A stretch of 64,000 nucleotides of DNA from Tetraselmis striata (lineage: Eukaryota; Chlorophyta; Chlorodendrophyceae; Chlorodendrales; Chlorodendraceae): assembly GCA_006384855.1 (NCBI GenBank), contig VCJN01002074.1, positions 100,763-164,762 on the forward strand, given 5' to 3'. Made by a program: the position numbers and the translations under genes. The notes below the pieces were generated by a model. The model saw only the letters and a program-made list of their open reading frames with translations, was not told where the DNA came from and did no database searches. Below, in pieces: positions 43,800 through 54,363 of this stretch. The stretch's first letter is position 1. The number at the start of each line of letters is the position of its first letter.

Positions 43800-44800
43800 T
43801 AACACCGCAAAAAACGGCGGAGAAGTATGAAATCCGGCGACCAAATTATTCCGTCATGAGAGTCGAATTCTAGGCCGAAATTCACAAACCGCTGCACCGG
43901 CTCCCATTGGCCCCTGTCTGGGTGTCGGCTGAGGCCGGGCTTGGATAGTAAAGAGGTGATGATGCGGTCCCGTGCCGCGTACGCCTGCGCCCGGTTCGAC
44001 GCGAAAAGCAATAAGTCGCCCATGTAGGGAAGCATTCGACAACCGCGCAAGTGTCGGCGTAGTGTCTGCCGCCGTTCCATGTCGAGCTTGGCCCGACGCA
44101 CTCAGTGGGGAGTCATTGTGAAGTCGGGGCGGTGGCTGTGAACTCATGCAGGTGGCACGCAACTGTGAACGAGCATAAGTAGTAGGGGCTCAAGCTCTAG
44201 CCCATGGGGAGCCCTGCCAGCCGGTAGAGCTACTTGCGTCGGTAGTTGACGGCGAAGTAATCTATGTCTACAAGCACGGTAATGCCGACGGCGTAGAACC
44301 CGCGTCTTGCTTGTCCACGGACAACATGACTGTAGTCGCCGGGCCAAGCTAGATGGCGCACCCGGGTGCTTGAGGGCCTCGAAGCTCGGGTTCTCGCAAT
44401 ACCTGTCGAGGGGGCGCATGTATATGACTAGTCGCCATTCTTTAGACACCGGGCTTGGGGCGAGGAGGACTCGGGAGACCCACCGCGAGCAATGGCCTTT
44501 CTCCCACGCCCGGCTAGCTAGGAAGCATGCAAGTAAGCTTGTCGCCGCCAACGAAGCGTAGTTGGTCGGAGGTCGTATCCTCCATCGAGACGCCTTGCTG
44601 AAAGGGGGCGGGCGGGCCGTCTTTGAATGGGATGCGCACACCGTTGCGGATCATGTCGATGACCCTTGCGTCCGGCTCCGATGTTTGCCCATGCTTGCCA
44701 GCTATGCCTTACCCGGTGACACATGTAGCCGGACTCCGGGGTTCCCGGGTAGTCGGGCGAGGTCCGGATGGCGCATGGTTGCGCAACTCACACGTAGGTC
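43800..44800 (-). pseudogene. DIRS-like reverse transcriptase fossil
   Basis: Minus-strand fragments correspond in order to DIRS RT: 'CSRWVSRVLLAPSPVSKEWR' (palm entry, compare the element at 11940-16838), a motif A/B region, and 'MLPYMGDLLLFASNRAQAYA', which takes the place of the catalytic Y-x-D-D block. It is heavily decayed with many breaks, and no gag or recombinase was recognised. It is older than the other YR elements here. The dispersed repeat blocks just to its left may be parts of its ends. Confidence 0.65.
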
Positions 44801-45960
44801 TACGCCTGCGCTCTGGAGCTACGTCGACCCCCCGAGGACGCATAGCCTTGGCGCGTCGTAGTGTCAGTATTCGACCGGACGGGGCGGTCGCTTGCTCAAC
44901 CACGGGGGTCGATTAGGCCACATGTCGGGCGGTGAGAAATCGCGACTATGGTGGCGTGGCAAGACGTTGAATCGGCCAGCCATGCCGAGGCGCCGAGCCG
45001 TCGGCGCCAAGATGGGGCGTGCCATTCCAGTTAGGGCACGTCGGGGGGGGGGGGGGGGGGGGGGTTATCCGTTCCACCGACCCGCGCAACATGCGCGGTT
45101 AGAATGGGGGGCTCATCGAGAGGGAGAGCGGTGGGAGAGAGCAAGAGCGAGAGGCGGAATGTCGTAGCGCTCGCCTTGTTTAAAATGCGATTTAAAGATG
45201 GCAGCTGTCAGCATGACCGGCATCAACAGGCTATTCGCATCCAGACTGACGTTACCGGCGGTCGAGGGACGGCGGGTCTTCACTCAGGGGTTTAGCATGC
45301 GGAAAGCCAAAGCGTCTTGTGCGGGACGAAGCTGCGAGCTAGCAACATTGATCGACGCGGCCCGGCACATGGTAAGCGGGGCGCGAAGATGGAAGATGGG
45401 GATAAAAGATAGTCCGCTAGTTTTTACATTGTACAATATTACCTCGCGCGGGGTCGACTCACATCGATGTCCTGGCTATGCCCGTGCTTTTGTCACGGCA
45501 GTTTTCTACGGCGAATTTATTTAAAAGTACGGCGGTACCGTAGCGGGTCCGCAGTACAGCGGTCCACGCCCGTAGTATATTACGACCAGATTACATATTC
45601 AAATATTCAGACGTGACATCATGTGTGTACGCCGCTATCAGCATTCGTACTAGTTGCGTATGTAGCTGCGCCCGCAGCATGCGTGCCACGTGGACTAGCG
45701 TGTCGCTGGCGAACGCGCGCAGTGATGCGCGCCATCAGGCGGAAGAAAACCCCAACCAAGGATTAGTCGCTACCAGGTGCAGGTACCTGTACTGCTAGTA
45801 AACAAAACAGACGGGGCACTGCGGGGTTTTCGGAGGGCTATGCCAGGCAAACGGGATGGCTCCTCTGGGAAAGGGCGGGGCACTGCCGGAAAACCAGAGC
45901 CCAGCAAAACCTGGCAGTGCTGCCCCGCCGTTTCCCGGTTCGGAATCTCCGGTATCTGCG
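44801..45960. other. Intergenic DNA with a G tract and a GC-rich hairpin
   Basis: No gene is supported. There is a run of 22 G at 45043-45064. Near 45874-45929, 'ggcggggcactgcc' and 'ggcagtgctgccccgcc' can pair around a ~25-base loop just outside YR copy D. Confidence 0.4.
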
Positions 45961-48900
45961 TTTCAAAGTTGAGTCTGGTTTTGCCAAAAAGGTCGCGCAG
46001 GCTGTTTTACACGGTCAAGAGCCGAAATTGGCAGGATGGTTTAGCAAAAGCGTGGAGGGAAAACGGAGTCAGGGGGGCGCTGCGTGGAACGCAGCGAAAA
46101 CTGGAAGATGGCAGGCTCAGCTGTTCTGGCTGCTTTTATGTCTACTCTTGCTGCACCTAAAAAGGGCGCAACAACAGATGCCTAGTTCCCGTACCACTGA
46201 GCAGCACTTGTAGCTGAAAAGCGGTTAGGTCAAGGGAGGAAACCCCATAAACTAGTTTAAAACATTTCAAAGTTGAGTCTGGTTTTGCCAGTCTTGAGCG
46301 AACGGAGAGAGCGGTGGATTGATGGAGAAGAGGTAGCGCCAAGTCATGAAGGAGGCACTGGGAAGGCCACCGCTGCGGAGTCCTGTTGGACTTGGGAGTG
46401 GCGTAGGGGGGCGATGTGTCCAAAGAAGAACCATGCGCCAGGTGAAGGAAGAACGTTGGGATCGATGTAGTCCAGAACGACGTCAGAGTTAGTGGCCCAA
46501 CCGCCTTGGTAGCGAATGTGGGACAATGGCACTCCGATGGCGTTCGCTGCAGAGGCTGCGCCCTTGCAAAGACTGTGCGAGGTCCAGGAGGTGCCAGCAA
46601 GGGGGGCAGCGTTGACTAGACGGACGGCTGTGGACAGCCAGTCTGACATTGTAGCCGCAGTCCAAGGTTTTGACTGCTCGGCCGCAGTGACAGCCCAGAA
46701 GTTTGATGCAGCCAAGCCAACAGTAACCAGGGGGACAGATTGGACGTTGTCGATGAAGTGGTGCAAGAGACGTGCCACTCGAGGGTGCTCGGACACCGGA
46801 AGGAGAAGTACGCGCAGGTCGTCGGGTCCCCGTCGGCCAGCGCGACCCTTCTCTCGGTACACTTGCAGGGTGATGTTGTAGTCGCCGACATGCACATCTC
46901 GCACTCGACAGGAGACGCCAGTAAGGCCCCTGGCAAAGAACATGAAGTTGACAACCGAGGCCATGAGGGCTCGGAAGTCGTGGTGGTACTCTGGGTAGGG
47001 AGCAGACACAATCAGCTCGGCCTTTGTGACGAAGGGATAAGCTACATCCGCAGGCAGAGGGACACGCAAAGGGGCAGCGTCCAGACGGCGCTGACGCAGC
47101 ATCAGCCCACGCCTTGCCGAAGTTAGGTGTAGGCTGTCCTTGGCGATTGGGTCGAGGTTGTGCAGCTCGAAGAACGTTTTGATTGCAGACAGATAAGGTT
47201 GCAACGACTTAGCTCCAATGTGCCCCCGCTCGCCGATCCAGGCAACATACCGAACGACAGTGGCAGTAGTCGCCTCCAGCGGGCTGATGTTCTCGGAGTC
47301 GTGGCAGAACTCCGCGAACTGAGACAGCCGGCCGGCGTAGCTCTTGAGTGTCCGAGCGCTGAGGGAGCTGGAGAGTAGGTCGAGCGTCCGTTGGCCCAGC
47401 TCGTCTGAGCCGAACGCGTCCTGTAGCCGGGATCGCAATGAAGCAGCCCAGGGAGCGACAGCTTCGGGCTCGTCAATCACGTAAGTGCGTCGTTTTACTG
47501 ACAGAGTTCCACCGGTACGACTACTGTTCGCAAAGTACTCGGCAGCAGCGGTTAGGTTCCCGGCGGTTGGCCGGTAGCTGCTGGACGGGTTTGCAGTAGC
47601 ATCGGTACGGGTTTGCAGGGCTAGGTTCAGGTAAGAGGGCCGCCCCGCGCGCCCTTCGCGCTCGTAGCGCTTGTCACGCACGTAATGTACCCGCGCGAAA
47701 CTTGGTCGTTGCGAACCAGTTGTAACACGTAGAGTAACAACCGACGGACGCAAAGATGGGGTAAAGAAAGCGGTTGGTTGAGCCGCCATGTGCAGGTGTG
47801 CGGATGGTTGAGCCGCACTCGGCTGTAGCTGTAAGAAGCGCCGTACCGAGGAAGGTCGAAAGGAAGTCTGTAAGGTGGCGGGGGGGGGGGGGGTCAGGTC
47901 CTGACACATGGCGCTCATCTCGCCGTTGGGCTGCAAGGGTGCGTCTTGCGGCGGTCACCGAAAGGTGGCCTCGCAAAGCTCCAGCAGCTCCGACGAAAGG
48001 CGCCCCACGCCGTCACTCGTGCTCACCTTCGCGGCCACGCCCGCGTCCACCGCCACGTCCTCGCCCACGCCCGCGACCTGCAGCTGCAGCCGCCACTCGA
48101 GCAGTAGCGGTCGCTTTCGCGCTGATGGCAACGGTCGCCTCGAAGACACGGCGCTCGTAGTCCTTCATGAGGTCCCCAAAAATCGCGGAACCCAGATGCT
48201 CCGAAGCAGGCTGAAAATGCCGGGCTCGCAGCACGTCCAGAACACCTTGGTCACCGTACCGTGCACACGCTTGATCTCATTTAGCCTCCGCAGGAAAGCC
48301 AAACGAAAACGAAACGCCTTGTCGATGGCCTCGGCGTGGTTCCGAGCTCTCGCGAGGTAGGGGGTGAAGTCCTGGTTGGCGGCAGGGACGTAGGGCAGCA
48401 GCTCGTCGAGAGCCACGAAAAGCGCGCCCATGTGGGCCCCGAAACACGACATCCACAAATACTCCTCCTGGGCCGGCAGACGCCGGTCATCCTGCTTGAG
48501 GTACTCGTTCGTTAGGTCGGTGCTCAGGGGGAAGAGTCCAGGCACTCGGCTGACCGGTCGAACGGCCTCGTAACCGGACTCTGCTCTCTGCAGTAGTTCT
48601 GGCACCGCGAGGTAGTCATCCTCGGCACTCACGGATTTTGCTCCGACACGGCCGCTCTGGGCTAGCTCTAGCAAGTCGGGGCGCTCTGCGGCTCCCCCGC
48701 TGCCTGACGGCTGTCCCGCGATGCGCTGCCCGAAGCCGGAGTCATGTGCCCCTTCTCCATCAACAACGCGCTCACGAGCCGTCAATTGAGCTACAGCTGT
48801 AACCAGCGCCCGCACATCTGCTTGCAGCGACTCCAGCGCCGGCATAGCGACGGGTTCTTCTCCATCTGGCATGGTAACGCACGGACGTACGGACGAGAAT

Positions 48901-49212
48901 ATCACACTCGGGTGGCGAGCCGGGTGTGGTCTTGAACAACCTGGGGTGACCTTGCTCGCAACTAGTTACGAGACAGTTTTTACATCGCTGCGTGGAACGC
49001 AGCGAAAACTGGAAGGCAGGCTGAGCTGTTCTGCGTGGAACGCAGCGAAAACTGGATGGCAGGCTGAGCTGTTCTGGTTGCTTTTATGTCTACTCGTGCT
49101 GCACCCAAAAAGGGCGCAACAACAGATGCCTAGTTCCCGTACCACCGAGCAGCACTTGTAGCTGAAACGCGGTTAGGTCAAGGGAGGAAACCCCATAAAC
49201 TAGTTTAAAACA
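45961..49212 (-). mobile_element. YR retroelement family, copy D, nearly whole
   Basis: Same layout as 837-4036 on the minus strand: A1 at ~48985-49212, gag-like region ~48030-48880, tyrosine recombinase ~46340-47960, then B1, A2 (~46078-46264) and B2 from 45961. A short tandem duplication (about 45 bp) enlarges A1 here. The recombinase keeps its H-x-x-x catalytic block context, and the copy appears to have about one break, in the gag-like part. Similarity to copies A-C is high, so it is young. Confidence 0.85.
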
Positions 49213-49270
49213 GTATGGAGATGCGGGTACCCGTAGTGCCTGCACCGCACTAGACACCCTGTAGTTGTTT

Positions 49271-49329
49271 TTCCGCTTCCGGGACAGGACTGACACCAGT
49301 GAAACCCTTGCAGCGTCTCAACGACGGCC
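49271..49329 (-). repeat. Dispersed ~55-bp repeat, copy 3 (inverted)
   Basis: The reverse complement reads 'gagacgctgcaagggtttca' and then 'cagtcctgtcccgg', matching 4041-4090 and 39236-39305. It lies ~60 bp outside the A1 end of YR copy D. Confidence 0.7.
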
Positions 49330-50097
49330 TTTTAGGCAGCAATCCAGTTACGGAAAGCCCTGGGTAGGCGACGCTCCGTTATAGTCATAAAGCAAATTGC
49401 CGAAGCATTCTGCAAGACTAATTAAAGGTCAGTGATGGAATTTCCAACACTGTTGGATCACCCGGCAGTATCTGCCCTCAACCCGGCAGTGCTCATCCGG
49501 AATCCCGGCAGCAAGATCCCGTCTAAGCTCCGGAACCCGGCCGAAAGTAAAGTGGAAAGGCGCTCTGACATAGTCGCACAGCAAACTATATTAAAATTCG
49601 AGCATTATTTAAGACACCCCGATTTTCCGTTCTGCGCGGCCCCGCACGCGTACATCGCCGCGCCGCGCCGCGTCCGGTTTCAGTTCGCATCTCACAACAC
49701 CACCTACCCCACTGTCACCAGCTCTGCCAGGCGCGGAACCCAGCAGGTGAGGCCCAAACCCGGTATACACGCTCCTCACATATGTTTGACTGCACACTGG
49801 GGTTGGCCGGCCGTATGTTTGGGTGTTGACTCGCTCATCGGCCGTCGCGCGCGCGGTACCCGCCTCGGCGGGGGGGCGTAAATCGTTTTTATCCCACTCA
49901 CTCACAACGAACCCCGTTGGGGGATGCGAAGGAGATCTCCACACCTCCCCGGAAGGTCTCACGAGTTTGTTGTATCGGCAACATATACATGTTAGTGAGG
50001 TCGTCATGTTCTTGCTTTTTGAGTTACCGTCCTGTAACGCCCGCGATGTGTGTTGTTGTAGGGCACCCTGAAGGGTGGGTGAGTCATAGCGTGCCCA
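49330..50097. other. Flank upstream of the 50098 gene
   Basis: No certain gene. A plus-strand frame around 49620-49747 ends at a good donor (cagcag|gtgagg) and could be a 5' exon of the gene at 50098, with an acceptor at 'gttgttgtag' (~50061). This remains a guess. Confidence 0.3.
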
Positions 50098-50953
50098 ATG
50101 TGCGCGTTTTTGGGCGCGCGGGCCGATAATGCGCAAGCCACTGGCGAGTGCAATGAGTGCGGTCACAGCCTCCACGCACAACTGGCGGTCACAGGGAACC
50201 TCGGCCGCGGTCCCTTCGTCACCCAGGTCGAGAGGCGGCTTCGGAAGTGCCGAGTTGGGACGAACTGGTTGACAAGCTTGGCTGGCCTGACCATCGAGCA
50301 GCTTCGGACCTGGGACGGCTTCTCGGACTGGAACAAGGTGGACGAGCAACACAGCAACAGCAAGAGCGTTCGGGACTTCCTCACCACGGACCTCCTGCTC
50401 ATCACGAAGATAGCTTACCTTCATGGTATCCCCAAGAGCGCTAGACACAAGTATAGGGGGATCGGGAACGTGGTGGCAGACACCCAGAGCATAGCCATCC
50501 TGCTCAACCCTCTTTTCATTTCTCACAGGTAAGGAGGCTGTGCCCATCACCCTGCTGGTGTGCAATGTATTTTTGGCCGACTGTTGCGATTGACGGATGC
50601 CGCCTATGTGATGCCCTCCCAGGACTGATTACTTCCCAGACAGGGAAAAGTATGAAAGCCACAGAGGGGAGGACAGCCGGCACTTCAAGGTAGAGAAGGC
50701 GGTGCTCCGGTTCAATGTGGGATCGCTTAATTATGTAAGGTCAATGCACCCTATGCAGGAGATTCAGGTGCCAGATGAATGGCTAGACATAGATAACTCA
50801 TGCTCTGTAATATTTGCCTATAATACACGCGCACAGCATGTCATGTGTTGTCAGCATGGAGCGAGAGGCACAGGGCGGGTGCGGGCAGGTAGAGGGGGTA
50901 CCTTGCAGCCAGGGCATCGATATGGTTCAGTGATGCCCCACTTCGCCCCATAA
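50098..50953 (+). CDS. Unrecognised protein, at least two exons
   Basis: Exon 1 (to about 50528) reads 'ATGECNECGHSLHAQLAVTG', 'LTIEQLRTWDGFSDWNKVDE', 'SVRDFLTTDLLLITKIAYLH' and ends at 'ttctcacag|gtaagg'. Exon 2 begins after 'ccctcccag' (~50622) and continues in frame: 'TDYFPDREKYESHRGEDSRH', 'FKVEKAVLRFNVGSLNY'. The frame stays open to 50953, though a donor after 'aattatg' (~50738) is possible. A C-x-x-C pair in exon 1 may bind zinc. The true start is uncertain. It converges on the minus-strand gene at 50950-52400, and the two may belong to one unrecognised transposon. Confidence 0.45.
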
Positions 50954-52400
50954 GCATGCGCACACATGTTTATGCGCAGATTAGATCTGCGCCTGGGTTT
51001 TGTCTCGGTTGTGAACTGGCACCATAGAAATGATAGCTGGTTCTTCATGATCTCACACCAAACACACGGGTAGTTGCTCGCACACCCGGCCAGCCCAAAG
51101 AACTCGGTTAGAAAGGCCAGGTCGCCGCCCAGGTAGAAGCAGATGGATATCAGACCAAACTTAGTCTGCAGGCCGTCCCTTTGCAGCCGCTCAAGGGTCT
51201 GTTTCACTGTCTCCTTCACCTTGGGCTCATTGGGATCCCCAGGGGCGTATGCAGGCACTGCATTCAGCATCTTGTCGATCAGGTGATAGCTGTCCTTGCC
51301 AGCGTACAACATCGTCAACATGTTGTTGTCAGGGCTGTTGATGGCGTCGCCTGCCCTGGGCCTGACCCCACGCTGCCGGTACTTCATGCACAACGGCTTC
51401 AGCACCATGGCAGAGTAGTTGCGCAGGATCTTGTTGGAGGGGCGCTTCCTCCAGTTGGCTGAATCCAACCCCTTAACCACTGACATTTTGTTGGTTTTTC
51501 GGCAGGGGGGCACTCCTCCAGGATGTCCTCCACTCTTTCCCTCAGAACTATCTCTGGGCTGGCCACAGCTCCCTGACCCTCACAGATTGAGGCCATGCCA
51601 TAGCTGCCTGCTGCCTCAGTCAACTTGTCTTTCATGGCGTCTCTGGCAGCTAGCTTTGATGCATACACATTGAAACCAAGATGCAGCGGCAACCATCGCT
51701 CGAGCACAGGACAATACCATTTACATAAGCTGTTTATGATAGCCTGATAGCCATCCATGTCCAACTTGCCATGGACAAATAGGGCACAACATGTATCTGT
51801 GGTCCAGTGCTGCTTCAACCGAGTGATGACTGTGAGGGCAGCCTTCCGCCTGATGTCGTGCTCCTCCACGATGTACTCCAGGACCTCCAGGTGCGCAGCC
51901 ACATAGGCCACCACAGCCAGAAGAGCCACTTTCCCACCGCTGCCGCCCTCGAAGCGCTCATCCATGAACTCCTCCATATCACTTTTGTAAAGTGGTGCGA
52001 GTCTGGTGCGGGCTGACATGTCCTCGTCGTCTCGTGGCCCACTGCGCTTGCGGTTTCGAATTTGAATTTCTGCCTCGTCGCCATCTGATTCGCTGCTGCC
52101 CACTGCTGTCGTCGTCAGCGCCTCTAGCTGGCGCTCCAGCGCGTGCTCTGTGTCCAAAGCCTGCCGCCGCTGCTTCCTCATAGCATCTTTCAGGGAGGTG
52201 GTCTCCTCGACTAGCCGCGCCACCTCCAGCCTGGTGCTGTCCAAGTCTTTTGTCTTCTTAGTGAGTAGACCTTTGGCGGCATCGAGCTTATCAGCGATGG
52301 TCTCGTAGGTAGATTTGTTGGCAGTCCGAACAGCAGGCAGCCTCCGAGTGCTGGCCGTCTGAGGACAAGGCCGCCTCGAAGTGTTCTTGGTGAACGGCAT
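50950..52400 (-). pseudogene. Transposase-like protein of unknown family, one frame shift
   Basis: The ATG at 52400 starts a frame with a basic N-terminus, a coiled coil at residues ~38-100 ('KDLDSTRLEVARLVEETTSL'), an acidic stretch ('SSESDGDEAEIQIRNRKRSG') and a helical domain ('LLAVVAYVAAHLEVLEYIVE', 'RWLPLHLGFNVYASKLAARD'). Near a C run at about 51509 the coding sense moves to another frame and continues with 'KMSVVKGLDSANWRKRPSNK', 'GDAINSPDNNMLTMLYAGKD' and 'YLGGDLAFLTEFFGLAGCAS' followed by N-Y-P-C-V-W-C. The G-G-D..F-L then C-x-W-C pattern recalls a widespread set of uncharacterised, transposase-derived eukaryotic proteins; this is from memory. The shift may be genuine or a homopolymer sequencing error. 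Confidence 0.45.
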
Positions 52401-53050
52401 GGCTTGGCTGCGTGAAAGTGCCGGCTGGGGCTAGTGCTGTGAGCTGAGTGAGTGTGACGGTAGTTGTGCCGACCCGGAAAAAAAAAGCGGCGGGAGGCCT
52501 TCGCGCCATCGCGCCATCCGACGAACCGGCACCACGGCACACGGCCCAGGGCCTCGGCACAACCTGCAGGACCCTTAAGGGCAGCCTGCTAACCTAGTTC
52601 GAGACGTTTTGGGGCCCAGGGCTGCCCGGGGGAGGGCTGGGCAGCAGGCCTTCCTGGGCGCGCGAAAGCGCGCTTAAACATGCTAAAAGTTTTAATTTAG
52701 TTTGCTGTGCGCTATAGATTACCCGCCATGTAGTCGCTATTATTCCCACGTCGCTCGCGGGCGCTGATAGTCAAAACCATAACCCAGACCCCCTCCGCCA
52801 GCGCGACTGAAGCCCACGTCGCTGGCCCGCCAGGCGCGCGCTGGGTGCATGTCGATAGCGCGTGGGTCCACAGCACCCCACGGACTCGTGGAGCACCGAG
52901 AGGGCACTGCGCCTGCCTGGTGGCGAGGGGTTGGCAGCGGCGTATGACGACGGGGGGCGAGGGCTGCTGCTGAGCGCCGGGGAAGGGGGCGCATCGCCTA
53001 ACGCGCGGCGCATGTGGTCTTGACTCTGTACCTGCTAGGGTCTCCCCCAG
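52401..53050. other. Upstream region of the coiled-coil gene
   Basis: Probably holds 5' exons of the gene at 53051-63498. One candidate on the plus strand runs from ~52876 (after 'gggtccacag') to ~53010, reading 'TDSWSTERALRLPGGEGLAA' and 'GRGLLLSAGEGGASP'. Its donor does not give the phase required by the exon at 53051, so it is not included. Confidence 0.3.
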
Positions 53051-54287
53051 GTCTCATTGTAGACCAGCTGGGCTGTCAGTATGAGGGCGGTCCGGACCCA
53101 GAAGCCAGGTAATAGGTTGTCAGCTTGCGCCTCCCCCCCCCCCCCCCCCCCCCCTTCCCCGTTTCTTCACCCATCCAAAGCCAGCGTGCTCAACAATTGC
53201 GGAGTGGTTGCGCTGTATTACACCATCCGCCGCAGGCATGGCCTGACCTGGCTGGCGCCTCGGCTGGCATGTCCTCTGTCGGCAGAGGGGCAGGCTGGGC
53301 CTCCACAGGCGGGCCCATATGTGGCGCGCGGTGGGCCGGACAGAGGGAAGCGCGGTGGCGACCATCGAGCCAGCGCACCGGGCAAGTTGGACCCTATTGG
53401 CGGCAGCGGGGGGGGCAGAGGGCCGGGGGAGTATCAGCTCCCTTCGGTGGTGACGGGCGACGGCGGCGGTGATGGAGACGGCGGCGGGGCCCGCCGATTT
53501 GAGGGGGCGGCGCTCCACATCCCAGGGGAGCCCCGATACGATAGCCAGCAGTCGCCATCACCCTCGCCGCCGCACTCCGGGCAGCGCCAGCTTGCGTCGC
53601 ATGAGCGCGAGGCGGAGCTAGATGGCCTGATCGCAGAATATGAGGACGCGGTACGCACCGGCTGCCTGGTTGGACTTCCCTGGACGGAGGAGACTGTGGG
53701 TGAGGCAGGCGTCTGGACAACCTTCTCATAGGTGTGTGAACACTGCAGGTGGACGGACTCAACAATGACCGGGAGGTCCTGCAGCTGGAGGTGCAGCGCG
53801 TGCTGCAGCTGGAGCGGCAGCGTGAGGAGGAGCTTGCGCATGCGGTGGTGCGGTTTCGCCCCCATCACATCCCTCATGGGACCGGTGTGCGCTCCAGGGA
53901 TGTTGTACATGTGATCACACAGGGAATGGGGGGCAGGCTGAGATTGCACTTGCTGTTCTCTCCGCTCAGAATGTGAATCAGAGCCTCAACGAAGAGATTG
54001 CAGAGCTGCGGGAGAGCATAACACAGGGCGGCGAGGCTGCGGCCCAGCGAACGCTGCTGGAGCAGTTCAAGGCGCAGGTTGAGGCTCTCCAGTTTGAGCG
54101 CGACAAGGTACACACGCATCTGCTTGGCATCGACCAGCCCCCCTCAATCCTTCCACCCCGTCCTCTGCTCAAGCCCCGATGGCATGTGCTGGGCGCAGAT
54201 GCGCGCGGCAGCACCATGCCGCCCCTGGTAGAACTACTAGCAGCTCCTGTGCCGCTTTTAATTTGGGTTAAAGCAGCAGGGGGGTAT

Positions 54288-54363
<76 letters not shown>

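Noticed and set aside
49609-50565. Minus-strand open frame of 318 codons
   Set aside because: It is antisense to the better-supported plus-strand gene at 50098, which has splice sites and protein-like sequence.
53081-53108. ATG at 53081 as the start of the coiled-coil gene
   Set aside because: It would end its exon in the wrong phase for the next exon. The frame continuing from upstream of 53051 fits instead.
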